The notes under the pieces were generated by a model that was not told where the DNA came from, searched no databases, and was given only the letters and a program-made list of their open reading frames with translations. DNA of 33,963 nt from Bacteroidota bacterium (GTDB taxonomy: Bacteria; Bacteroidota; Bacteroidia; Flavobacteriales; Flavobacteriaceae): positions 1 through 33,963 of the forward strand of contig JAQCFO010000019.1 in the NCBI GenBank assembly GCA_027619415.1, written 5' to 3'. The position numbers were made by a program, and so were the translations under genes. How positions within the stretch are numbered: position 1 is the first letter of the stretch; every line of letters starts with the position of its first letter. Of the stretch, positions 7,153 through 14,678 are shown in pieces.

Positions 7153-7689
7153 TTATAAACAAAAAAAAGAAAAAGAACAACCGCCATATTCTCTTGATTC
7201 TTTAAAATTATTTATTGAATCCAACTTGATTGCTTTTGAATGTTCTAAAATAAAAATGCCATTACTATTTAGAGTTTTATCATTGAAAATTAAACTTTGA
7301 ATTTCTTTATAATTTTCTAATGAATAACTATAAGGGGGATCACAAAAAATAACATCATAATTAAAAATATTTGCTTTAAGAAACTTAACAACATCAGATT
7401 TTATAACGTTAATGTTTAAATTCAGCTCATTAGCAGTAGATTTAATAAACTTAACGCATTTGTGGTTATTGTCAATTGAAGTGACTTGATTAACACCTCT
7501 AGAAGAAAATTCGTAACTAATACTTCCACTTCCAGAAAACAAATCCAAGACCTTTATATTTTTAAAATCGAACTTATTATAAATTATATTAAATACAGCT
7601 TCTTTAGATTGATCGGTAGTAGGTCTTATTGGAAGATTTTTAGGAATATTTATTCTTTTCCCTTTCTTGTTTCCTGAAATAATTCTCAT
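7153..7689 (-). CDS. rsmD: 16S rRNA (guanine-966 N2)-methyltransferase RsmD
   Basis: A 178-residue class I SAM-dependent methyltransferase. It starts with the family signature MRIISGNKKGKRINIP and RPTTDQSKEAVFNII, carries the SAM-binding motif VLDLFSGSGSISYEF (about 48-62) and the catalytic CDPPY (116-120). RsmD methylates G966 of 16S rRNA in the assembled 30S subunit. Length is normal. The start overlaps the stop of the DUF3822 gene by 4 bp, so the two are translationally linked, as commonly seen in flavobacteria. The 3' end faces the EEP gene across 46 bp with no hairpin that I can find. Confidence 0.95.
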   Translation of the reverse strand: MRIISGNKKGKRINIPKNLPIRPTTDQSKEAVFNIIYNKFDFKNIKVLDLFSGSGSISYEFSSRGVNQVTSIDNNHKCVKFIKSTANELNLNINVIKSDVVKFLKANIFNYDVIFCDPPYSYSLENYKEIQSLIFNDKTLNSNGIFILEHSKAIKLDSINNFKESREYGGCSFSFFCL

Positions 7690-8519
7690 GAAAGTATAAA
7701 GTCTATTTCGCTTTTAACTAAATTTTTATTTATAAAAGTTGTTGTTGATTGGTTAATAATTAAATCCCCAGACTCAGCTTTCCATTCCCATACTTTTATA
7801 AACTTGGATAAGTAAGAAAAAATTTTATCTTTTTCTGAAAAAAATCCTGTTAAGTTTAATTTAGTTTCAGATTTGATCTCTTTGTTTTGTTCAATAGCAA
7901 AAAGTAAAAAATACAAAATATCTTCTTTAGTTTGATATTCGAAATTATTGTAATAAAGTAATTTTTTATTTTTAAATATTATTAACTGAAAACTTTCTTG
8001 ATCAATATTAGCAAATAACATAGTCTTGCTGTTACTAATTGTTTTTTTTAAAGTTTTTTTCAATAGCATTGTTGAATAATGATAATACTCAAAAGATCCA
8101 AATCTTTCAATCAAGTAATTATTTACATTAACAAACGGAAGGTAAACGTTATGAATATCTAGTTCTTCAATAAAGTCATTTGAAGCAAAATCATTTTTAA
8201 TAAGCTTTGAACTAAATTTCAAGTAATCTAAACTTAATTCTTCATCAAACAATTCTTTTGGAACAAGACAAGAAAGTTTATTTGAAATAATTAGTTTGAC
8301 ATTAATCACATTAGAAAAATCTATTTTAGATTTATTTAAAAATGAATCTAGTTCAGTTACAAGATTTTCTGCTATAACTTTCTTATTGAAATAGAGCTTT
8401 TGGTAATCATTAATAGAATTATCCAAATCATTTCTTAACACTAAATCAAAGCCGTATAAACTGATTTTAATGGAAAGCTTTGTACTGGGTTCTATTCTAA
8501 TTTCTTGCGATTGCGTCAT
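7686..8519 (-). CDS. DUF3822 family protein
   Basis: A 277-residue soluble protein. The start matches DUF3822 members (EIRIEPSTKLSIKISLYGFD), and the second half contains LFANIDQESFQLIIFKN, NNFEYQTKEDILYFLLFAIE and LTGFFSEKDKIFSYL. This layout of strand-turn-strand, helix and a GxxS-like loop recalls the actin-like fold of PilM/GspL-type proteins, but that is inference from pattern only. I start it at ATG 8519 because the conserved region begins there; an in-frame ATG at 8540 would lengthen the overlap with the upstream gene. It overlaps the upstream membrane protein gene by 23 bp and rsmD by 4 bp. Biological role undetermined. Confidence 0.75.
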   Translation of the reverse strand: MTQSQEIRIEPSTKLSIKISLYGFDLVLRNDLDNSINDYQKLYFNKKVIAENLVTELDSFLNKSKIDFSNVINVKLIISNKLSCLVPKELFDEELSLDYLKFSSKLIKNDFASNDFIEELDIHNVYLPFVNVNNYLIERFGSFEYYHYSTMLLKKTLKKTISNSKTMLFANIDQESFQLIIFKNKKLLYYNNFEYQTKEDILYFLLFAIEQNKEIKSETKLNLTGFFSEKDKIFSYLSKFIKVWEWKAESGDLIINQSTTTFINKNLVKSEIDFILS

Positions 8520-9165
8520 AGGTTGTAGGCCAATTGCCATTGGTGCTAACCTCAGTCATTGATCCTAAAACAAGATCAGGTCCATTAACTCCATCAACTG
8601 ACATTAATGCTTTTTCTTGCTTCAATAATTCTTTGTTTTGATCGAATAAAATAACATCTTTAGATACTTTTACTTCAAAAACATAAACATCGTAGTCACC
8701 TTTTTTAATCACATCAGACTTGATTGAAAAAGTTGCATCAACTCCATCAATTGGAACTTGTGCCAGATCTTTATATCTAATTGAATTTCCAAAAATAGAA
8801 TCTTTTACAGAAACAAAACCTAAAGTATCTATAACAACGACCTCTCTTAGCATGTCAATTCTATAAACTCTATCGTATTGTAAATAACTTGAATCTCTTT
8901 TTTGAATTAAAGTGTATTGAGCAGTGTCAATAAATTTAATTAATCCCTCAAAATTATCAGCATATGAACCGTTAACACTTTTATATGCTAATTGAGCATT
9001 TCTAATATCCTTAAGTTTATCAATTACTTTGAGATAACGTTCTTTTTTAACCTCGTTAAATTTTATTGGTTCATTTATTGAAGTAATAACTTGATAAGAA
9101 AAGAAAATTATAAACAGCCAAATTACTGCTTTAATAATTCTCATGTATTTTGATATGAATTCCAT
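8497..9165 (-). CDS. Conserved flavobacterial single-pass membrane protein, pseudopilin-like N-terminus
   Basis: A 222-residue protein with one membrane helix (about residues 9-27) and the rest presumably in the periplasm. Just after the helix is RYLKVIDKLKDIRNAQLAYK followed by VNGSYADNFEGLIKFID. Small type II or type IV pseudopilins have a similar arrangement of N-terminal helix, an amphipathic stretch with IRNAQ, then xxGxYxxxxxxL. There is no cleavable prepilin peptidase site, so it is not a standard pilin. It ends VDGVNGPDLVLGSMTEVSTN, a well-ordered region. MRIIKAV at 9144 is an alternative start. First gene of an operon with DUF3822 and rsmD; a -7 element lies about 22 bases upstream. 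Function unknown. Confidence 0.75.
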   Translation of the reverse strand: MEFISKYMRIIKAVIWLFIIFFSYQVITSINEPIKFNEVKKERYLKVIDKLKDIRNAQLAYKSVNGSYADNFEGLIKFIDTAQYTLIQKRDSSYLQYDRVYRIDMLREVVVIDTLGFVSVKDSIFGNSIRYKDLAQVPIDGVDATFSIKSDVIKKGDYDVYVFEVKVSKDVILFDQNKELLKQEKALMSVDGVNGPDLVLGSMTEVSTNGNWPTTYDAIARN

Positions 9166-9187
9166 TATTTAATTAATTATATTTAGA

Positions 9188-9195
9188 CAAAACTA
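9188..9195 (-). promoter_or_regulatory. -7 element (TAGTTTTG) for the membrane protein-DUF3822-rsmD operon
   Basis: Minus-strand TAGTTTTG fits TAnnTTTG and ends 22 bases upstream of the ATG at 9165. The -33 element is unclear because the only TTG candidate is too close. It sits in the 78-base divergent region shared with the helicase gene, for which I see no equally good element. Confidence 0.45.
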
Positions 9196-9243
9196 CAAAT
9201 TTTTTAATTCAAAAAACTAAATAAATATTTCAATAATTAATCA

Positions 9244-10638
9244 ATGAATTCTCAAGATTTTAGTGATCTTCTTTTAAATAATTTTAATTTTAAACCGACT
9301 TCAGATCAGAAAGTTGCTATTATTAAATTAAGCGAATTCTTGTCCAACAAAAACAATGTCTCTTTGTTTTTATTGAAAGGTTATGCAGGGACTGGAAAGA
9401 CTTCTTTAATGAAGACTTTAGTAGAGAATATTCATTTTAAAAAAATGAATTTTTGTTTATTAGCTCCAACTGGAAGAGCGGCAAAAGTGTTATCAAAGTA
9501 TTCTGGAAAAAAAGTATCTACTATACATAAAAAAATATATTATTCTAAAATTGATAAATCTGGAAAGTTTCAAACTAAATTAAAAATAAATAAAATTAAA
9601 AACACTTTGTTTATAATAGATGAGGCTTCAATGATTTCTGATTTTTCGAACTCTACTGACTTATTTGATAAAAATTCAATTCTAAAAGACATTTTTAGTT
9701 ATGTCGATTTTAAAACTAACTCAAAACTGATATTTTTAGGTGATACGGCTCAACTTCCACCAGTTAAACAAACAATTAGTCCAGCACTTAATTCACTCTT
9801 TATAAAAGAATTCTATAATGTTGACTCGTACGAGTATGAAATCAATGATGTAGTAAGACAAGCTGAAGAATCAGGTATATTAATAAATGCTACTTCAATT
9901 AGAAATAACATATCAAATAATTTAACTGATTTTAAATTTGATAACTTCTCTGATATAGAGTTTTTGTCAGATGGATTTGATATACAAGAAGCGATAGAGT
10001 CTTCGTATAATTCAAATGGCTCAGAAAATTCAATAATTATAGTTAGATCTAATAAGAGAGCTAATCAATACAACCAACAAATTAGAAAAACCATTTTAGC
10101 TCATGAAAATAAAGTTTGTGTTGGAGATTTATTAATGATTACAAAAAATAATTATTTTTGGACTTCTCCTGATTCTGAAATACCTTTTTTAGCTAATGGA
10201 GATATTATTCAAATTCTTGAAATATTTTCATTTAAAGATCTTTATGGATTTGAGTTTGCAGAAGTGAAGATTAAGATGGTTGATTATACAGATCAACCTA
10301 CTTTTGATACGGTGATTATTTTAAATACTCTAGACATAGATACACCTTCACTTTCATATGAACAATCTAATAAGCTATACCATGAAGTTCAAAATGATTA
10401 CAGTAGTATTAAATCTAAGTATAAGAGATTTTTAAAGACTAAAGAAAACCCTTTTTTTAACGCTCTTCAAGTTAAATTTTCTTATGCTATAACTTGTCAT
10501 AAAGCTCAGGGTGGTCAGTGGCCTGTAGTATTTTTAGAAAAACCATACCTTAAAGAAGGTCCAAATATTGATTATTTTAGATGGCTATATACTGCTGTAA
10601 CAAGAGCTGAAAGGAAATTATACTTAATTGGTTTTTAA
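9244..10638 (+). CDS. ATP-dependent RecD/Pif1-like DNA helicase
   Basis: A 464-residue superfamily 1B helicase. Motifs in order are Walker A KGYAGTGKTSLM (45-56), LLAPTGRAAKVLS (motif Ia), STIHKKIYY, Walker B LFIIDEASMIS (122-132), motif III LIFLGDTAQLPPV, motif IV-like IIIVRSNKRANQYNQQIR, and the C-terminal UvrD_C_2 part with AITCHKAQGGQWPVVFLE and LYTAVTRAERKLYLIGF. It is shorter than RecD or RecD2 and has no N-terminal extension, so it matches the compact stand-alone RecD-like helicases of Bacteroidetes, presumed to act 5'-3' in DNA repair or replication restart. kdsB follows after 29 bp; the pairing has no obvious functional meaning. Confidence 0.92.
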   Translation: MNSQDFSDLLLNNFNFKPTSDQKVAIIKLSEFLSNKNNVSLFLLKGYAGTGKTSLMKTLVENIHFKKMNFCLLAPTGRAAKVLSKYSGKKVSTIHKKIYYSKIDKSGKFQTKLKINKIKNTLFIIDEASMISDFSNSTDLFDKNSILKDIFSYVDFKTNSKLIFLGDTAQLPPVKQTISPALNSLFIKEFYNVDSYEYEINDVVRQAEESGILINATSIRNNISNNLTDFKFDNFSDIEFLSDGFDIQEAIESSYNSNGSENSIIIVRSNKRANQYNQQIRKTILAHENKVCVGDLLMITKNNYFWTSPDSEIPFLANGDIIQILEIFSFKDLYGFEFAEVKIKMVDYTDQPTFDTVIILNTLDIDTPSLSYEQSNKLYHEVQNDYSSIKSKYKRFLKTKENPFFNALQVKFSYAITCHKAQGGQWPVVFLEKPYLKEGPNIDYFRWLYTAVTRAERKLYLIGF

Positions 10639-10667
10639 ATAAAAATGTATTTTTGAAAAAAAAACTT

Positions 10668-11393
10668 ATGAAAGTCGTTGCAATGATCCCTGCAAGGTTT
10701 GATTCTGAAAGATTACCTGGTAAGTTGATGATGGATTTGGGAGGAGAGCCTGTAATTTTAAGAACTTATAAAAATGCTTTAAAATCTAAATTATTTAATG
10801 AGGTTTATGTAGTTACTGACTCTAAATTAATTTATGATTGTCTTAAAGAAAATGGCGGTCAAGTATTAATGAGTTCAGCTGAGCATATTTCAGGATCTGA
10901 TAGAATTGCTGAATTTTCATCATACATATCTACAGATATAATAGTAAACATACAGGGTGATGAGCCTTTTATTGATATTAATAGCCTAAGTAAGCTAATT
11001 AATCTATTTAAAAAGGATGTAAATAGCAATATTGATTTAGCTTCTCTTATGCAAAAAATATCTAATGTTAATGAAATTGCTAATCCTAACGTAGTTAAAG
11101 TTGTTGTAGATTCAAATAATTTTGCATTATATTTTTCAAGATCTCCAATTCCATATGACAGATCAAGTGTTAATAAAACATATTTCTTTAAGCATATTGG
11201 GGTGTATGCATTTAGAAAGAATAGTTTACTCGATTTTTACAACTCAAAAGCAACCCCTTTAGAAAAGTCTGAAAAACTAGAGCAATTAAGGTATTTAGAA
11301 AACGGAAAAAAAATCATGATGATTGAAACTAATTACAATGGTTTGGGTATTGACACCATGGATGATCTTATTAACGCTAGAAAAATTATTTAA
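10668..11393 (+). CDS. kdsB: 3-deoxy-manno-octulosonate cytidylyltransferase KdsB
   Basis: A 241-residue cytoplasmic enzyme that activates Kdo with CTP to CMP-Kdo, the donor for the lipopolysaccharide inner core. It starts with the nucleotidyltransferase signature VVAMIPARFDSERLPGKLM, followed by GDEPFI for metal and nucleotide binding, ASLMQKI, YFSRSPIPYDR, FFKHIGVYAFRK and EKLEQLRYLENG. I prefer ATG 10668: the frame is open to a TTG at 10653, but the added KKKL residues are not part of the family and the ATG is the normal distance from the first strand. Stop codon and the next ATG share one base (TAATG). Shows that this organism makes Kdo-containing LPS. Confidence 0.96.
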   Translation: MKVVAMIPARFDSERLPGKLMMDLGGEPVILRTYKNALKSKLFNEVYVVTDSKLIYDCLKENGGQVLMSSAEHISGSDRIAEFSSYISTDIIVNIQGDEPFIDINSLSKLINLFKKDVNSNIDLASLMQKISNVNEIANPNVVKVVVDSNNFALYFSRSPIPYDRSSVNKTYFFKHIGVYAFRKNSLLDFYNSKATPLEKSEKLEQLRYLENGKKIMMIETNYNGLGIDTMDDLINARKII

Positions 11394-11929
11394 TGTTTTT
11401 AATAACTAAGTTTATTTTCAATAAATTACTGAAATGGAAAGTGACAGGTAACACTGTTTTGTTAAAAAAATGTGTAATTATTGCTGCACCTCATACTCAC
11501 TGGCATGACTTACTTATAGCCATAATGGCTAGAAAAGTAATGCAACAAGAAATTAATTTCATTGGAAAAAAAGAACTTTTTAAATTTCCTTTTGGATTTT
11601 TTTTTAGAATTATGGGTGGAAAACCTGTAGAAAGAGGGAGTAAATCAAATAATGTCAAGTTAATTGCAGATGTCTTTAAAAATAATGATTTATTTAGACT
11701 TGCTCTATCGCCTGAAGGAACTAGGAAAAAAGTTGATAATTGGAAAACAGGGTTTTATTATATTGCAAAAGAAGCTAATGTTCCAATAATTAGTGCTTCA
11801 TTAAACTTTAAGGAAAAGGAAATTAAAATTTCCGAACCCTATTATATAACAGGTGATATAGAAAAAGATATTAAATTTTTAAAACTTTTTTTTAAAGAAA
11901 TTAAGGGTAAAATTCCAGAATTCTCTTAA
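11393..11929 (+). CDS. Lysophospholipid/1-acylglycerol-3-phosphate acyltransferase-like protein
   Basis: A 178-residue PlsC-type acyltransferase. Motif I APHTHWHDLL gives the catalytic HxxxxD (His34, Asp39), motif II is GGKPVERGSKSNN, motif III is ALSPEGTRKK (Glu108) and motif IV lies around ANVPIISASLNF. The protein is shorter than typical PlsC (about 240 residues) and resembles the compact acyltransferases of Bacteroidetes. The acceptor could be lysophosphatidate or another glycerol or amino lipid. ATG overlaps the kdsB stop by one base, so both envelope-lipid genes are co-expressed. Its 3' end comes within 2 bp of the convergent yebC. Confidence 0.88.
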   Translation: MFLITKFIFNKLLKWKVTGNTVLLKKCVIIAAPHTHWHDLLIAIMARKVMQQEINFIGKKELFKFPFGFFFRIMGGKPVERGSKSNNVKLIADVFKNNDLFRLALSPEGTRKKVDNWKTGFYYIAKEANVPIISASLNFKEKEIKISEPYYITGDIEKDIKFLKLFFKEIKGKIPEFS

Positions 11930-11931
11930 AT

Positions 11932-12636
11932 TCATTCCATGTTGTGAAATACATTTTGAACATCGTCGTCATCTTCAATTTTTTCTATTAAAATATCCAA
12001 TTCTTCCTTTTGTTCATCATTTAACTCCTTTAGCAGTTTTGGAATTCTTTCAAAATCTGAAGAAAGAATTTCAATTTCTTTTTTCTCAATTTCTTTTTGA
12101 ATAGATCCGTAATTTTCAAACGGAGAATAAAACACTACACCATCTTCTTCCTTAATTACTTCATCTACTCCAAAATCAATAAATTCTAATTCTAATTCTT
12201 CAATATCTGTATCTGTCTTTACTTTAAAGCTACATACTCTGTCAAACATGAATTCAACTGACCCTGCTGTACCTAAATTACCGCCATGCTTATTAAATAA
12301 ACTTCTTATATTAGCTACTGTTCTGTTATTATTGTCACTTGCTGTTTCAACTATAATAGCAATACCAAATGGACCATATCCTTCAAAAATAATTTCTTTA
12401 TAGTTTTCAGTTGATTTGTCTGAAGCCTTTTTTATAGCCCTTGCTACATTCTCTTTAGGCATATTGGCAGCTTTAGCATTTTGAATCACTGCTCTTAACT
12501 TAGAATTGCTCTCAATTACCGGTCCGCCATCTTTTACGGCCATTACAATGTCTTTCCCGATTCTTGTAAAGGTTTTTGCCATAGCTGACCACCTTTTCAT
12601 TTTCCTTGCTTTTCTAAATTCAAATGCTCTTCCCAT
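11932..12636 (-). CDS. yebC: YebC/PmpR (TACO1) family protein
   Basis: A 234-residue YebC family protein. The N-terminus MGRAFEFRKARKMKRWSAMA is the Bacteroidetes form of the usual GHSKWANIKHRK start. It is followed by FTRIGKDIVMAVKDGG, SKLRAVIQNAKAANMPKENV, FEGYGPFGIAIIVE, DNNNRTVANIRSLFNKHGG and LGTAGSVEFMF. Members have been described as DNA-binding transcriptional regulators and more recently as ribosome-associated factors that help translation of difficult sequences; I cannot say which applies. The C-terminal part is strongly acidic. 42 bp separate it from the upstream reductase gene, so it may have its own promoter (a near-consensus TATATTTA at 12641-12648). Confidence 0.95.
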   Translation of the reverse strand: MGRAFEFRKARKMKRWSAMAKTFTRIGKDIVMAVKDGGPVIESNSKLRAVIQNAKAANMPKENVARAIKKASDKSTENYKEIIFEGYGPFGIAIIVETASDNNNRTVANIRSLFNKHGGNLGTAGSVEFMFDRVCSFKVKTDTDIEELELEFIDFGVDEVIKEEDGVVFYSPFENYGSIQKEIEKKEIEILSSDFERIPKLLKELNDEQKEELDILIEKIEDDDDVQNVFHNME

Positions 12637-12678
12637 GTTTTAAATATATTTATATATTAAAAATAAGTATTATTAATT

Positions 12679-13485
12679 TTACTTAATCATTTCTGATAAA
12701 ACATCTTCATAAGTAAATTGCAAATGTTTTGGAAATAAATTAGTGTTAGAAAATAATGCTAAATATCTATTTTCATTAGTTGTATAAACAAACTTATAAT
12801 TGACATGTTTTAAATTTTGATTTTTAATGACTGAAAAAATAAATTCATCATGATTAATTAGGTCTTTTGATCCATGATGAAAAATTCCTTCAAGCTTTCT
12901 ACTAATTATGTAGTGTATTTGTTTAACAAAAATTTCAGTTGAGTTTATATTGACAATTAAGTTTGGAAATATTTCTATAGCAATAGAATGTTTGACGTCA
13001 TTTATTAATTTTTTTAATCTTACAGATTTTTTATCGAATAACATTGCAGATCTAAGAATAACCCAGTTTTTTGTTTTCATTCTTAAAATTTTATTTTCAA
13101 TATTTATCTTGACCTTTCCGTAAACACTATTAGAAAATGTTTTATCATTTTCATAGCTAGGGAAGTTTGTGAAGTAGTCAAATACATTAGAAGATGAAAT
13201 AAATAAAAGTTTGACTCTATTTTTTTCACAGTATTTAATTAGATTTTCGTGAAATCTAATTTGCGCATTAAAATCACCTTTTAAACTAGATATAATTAGA
13301 TTAGGTCTTGTTTTATTTAACAAATCATGAAAATCATTAGATATGTTAAAGTAGAAATATCTCTTATTTTTTTTAAATTTATTTTGAGTGTAGTAAGAAG
13401 AGTAAATATCAAAAAAAGGAATTAATTCTTTGAAAATAGCTTTTCCTAAAGATCCGCTTCCTCCAAAAATTAAAATTTTATTCAT
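12679..13485 (-). CDS. NAD(P)-dependent SDR/RmlD-like sugar-nucleotide reductase family protein
   Basis: A 268-residue extended short-chain dehydrogenase-like protein. The Rossmann motif is FGGSGSLGKAIF (7-18), followed by RPNLIISSLKGD, LLFISSSNVFDYF and a YGKVK motif (Tyr122, Lys126) that supplies the catalytic YxxxK. VILRSAMLFD and FHHGSKDLINHDEFI match the RmlD (dTDP-4-dehydrorhamnose reductase) pattern. Divergence is high and no other rhamnose genes are nearby, so I assign only the family. It begins 3 bp after gcvT and is probably transcribed with it. The mixture of unrelated functions suggests genome compaction rather than a pathway. Confidence 0.75.
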   Translation of the reverse strand: MNKILIFGGSGSLGKAIFKELIPFFDIYSSYYTQNKFKKNKRYFYFNISNDFHDLLNKTRPNLIISSLKGDFNAQIRFHENLIKYCEKNRVKLLFISSSNVFDYFTNFPSYENDKTFSNSVYGKVKINIENKILRMKTKNWVILRSAMLFDKKSVRLKKLINDVKHSIAIEIFPNLIVNINSTEIFVKQIHYIISRKLEGIFHHGSKDLINHDEFIFSVIKNQNLKHVNYKFVYTTNENRYLALFSNTNLFPKHLQFTYEDVLSEMIK

Positions 13486-13488
13486 TTC

Positions 13489-14574
13489 CTATGTTATTAC
13501 GAAAGGTAATTTCACAACACTAGCTTCTAATTTCTTGTCTCTTATTTCAATTAATATTGTTGTATCCATTTTTGAATTAGTTGTATTTACATAACCTAAT
13601 CCAATACCTTTTTTTAAACATGGAGACATAGTGCCAGAAGTGACAACTCCAATTTCATTTTTTTCTTCATCAAAAATCTTATAACCTGCTCTTGGAATTC
13701 CCCTTTCTTTTATTTTAAAGCCAACAAGTTTTTTACTTATTCCATTTTCTAGTGCATCAATGATCTTTTCTTTACCAATAAAATCTTTATTAGTTTTTGT
13801 AATCCATTTTAATCCGGCTTCTATAGGGTTTGTGTGATCGTTTATATCGTTTCCGTACAAACAATACCCCATCTCAAGCCTTAGGGTGTCTCTAGCCGCC
13901 AGCCCTATGGGTTTTATACCTAACTCTTTACCAGCTTTAAATAAAAGCTCCCACATACTCTTGACATCGGTATTTTTACAATAAATTTCAAATCCTCCAG
14001 AGCCAGTATATCCTGTGGTTGAAATTATAACATCTTTGAAACAATTAAAATCAACATTAACAAAGCTGTAATACTCTAGATTCTTTAAATCAAAACTTAC
14101 TAATTTTTGTAAAACGTCATATGATTTAGGGCCTTGAAGAGCTAATAAAGAAGTCGAATCAGAAATATTTTTTAGTTCATTATTAAATTCTTTATTATGG
14201 TGTGTAATCCAATTCCAGTCTTTTTCAATATTTGCAGCATTAACTACAAGCATGAATTTGTTATTATGAAATTTATAGATGATTAAATCATCAACAATAC
14301 CACCAGCTTCATTAACTAAGCAATTATATTGTGCCTTTCCATCTGCAATAATCGACACATCGTTAGAGCATATGAGTTGAAGTAAGCTTAAGGATTGATC
14401 TCCTTCTAAAATAAATTCACCCATGTGAGACACGTCAAACAGTCCCACATTTTGTCTTACATTCAGATGTTCAATATTAATACCTTCGTATTGAACAGGC
14501 ATTAAATAACCTGCAAATGGCACTAGTTTAGCTCCGTGATTAATATGGGATTTGTAAAGTATAGTTTTTTTCAT
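13489..14574 (-). CDS. gcvT: Glycine cleavage system aminomethyltransferase (T protein)
   Basis: A 361-residue T protein, which transfers the methylene group from aminomethyl-lipoyl-H protein to tetrahydrofolate with release of ammonia. Diagnostic stretches are GAKLVPFAGYLMPVQY, NVGLFDVSHMGEF, LMLVVNAANIEKDWNWI-type folate region (conserved Asp after NAANIEK), GYTGSGGFEIYC, GLAARDTLRLEMGYCLYGND and PIEAGLKWITK. The C-terminal barrel ends GVVTSGTMSPCLKKGIGLGY. Full length. The partners gcvP and gcvH are not in the window, which is usual. First gene of a leftward group with the reductase and perhaps yebC. Confidence 0.97.
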   Translation of the reverse strand: MKKTILYKSHINHGAKLVPFAGYLMPVQYEGINIEHLNVRQNVGLFDVSHMGEFILEGDQSLSLLQLICSNDVSIIADGKAQYNCLVNEAGGIVDDLIIYKFHNNKFMLVVNAANIEKDWNWITHHNKEFNNELKNISDSTSLLALQGPKSYDVLQKLVSFDLKNLEYYSFVNVDFNCFKDVIISTTGYTGSGGFEIYCKNTDVKSMWELLFKAGKELGIKPIGLAARDTLRLEMGYCLYGNDINDHTNPIEAGLKWITKTNKDFIGKEKIIDALENGISKKLVGFKIKERGIPRAGYKIFDEEKNEIGVVTSGTMSPCLKKGIGLGYVNTTNSKMDTTILIEIRDKKLEASVVKLPFVIT

Positions 14575-14635
14575 AATAAATATATTCAGTGCAAATTTCG
14601 TAGTTTTTTCTTACTTTACAATTAATTAGCAACAA

Positions 14636-14643
14636 TACATTTG
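14636..14643 (+). promoter_or_regulatory. -7 element (TACATTTG) for the M1-M24 peptidase operon
   Basis: TACATTTG is an exact TAnnTTTG match, 35 bases before the M1 peptidase ATG at 14679, and is identical to the element before the mutL operon. No clear TTG -33 box is seen. The untranslated leader would be about 25-30 bases, A/T-rich, with no Shine-Dalgarno site. Confidence 0.55.
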
Positions 14644-14678
14644 AATTGATTAAATTTAATATTCAAAAGAAATAATTT

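Noticed and set aside
7486-7677. Plus-strand open frame opposite rsmD
   Set aside because: Mirror frame of the RsmD SAM-binding domain; no family resemblance.
9244-10638. Helicase considered as part of a defence system
   Set aside because: Motifs fit the compact RecD-like helicase of Bacteroidetes, and its neighbours are kdsB and an acyltransferase, with no nuclease or toxin partner.
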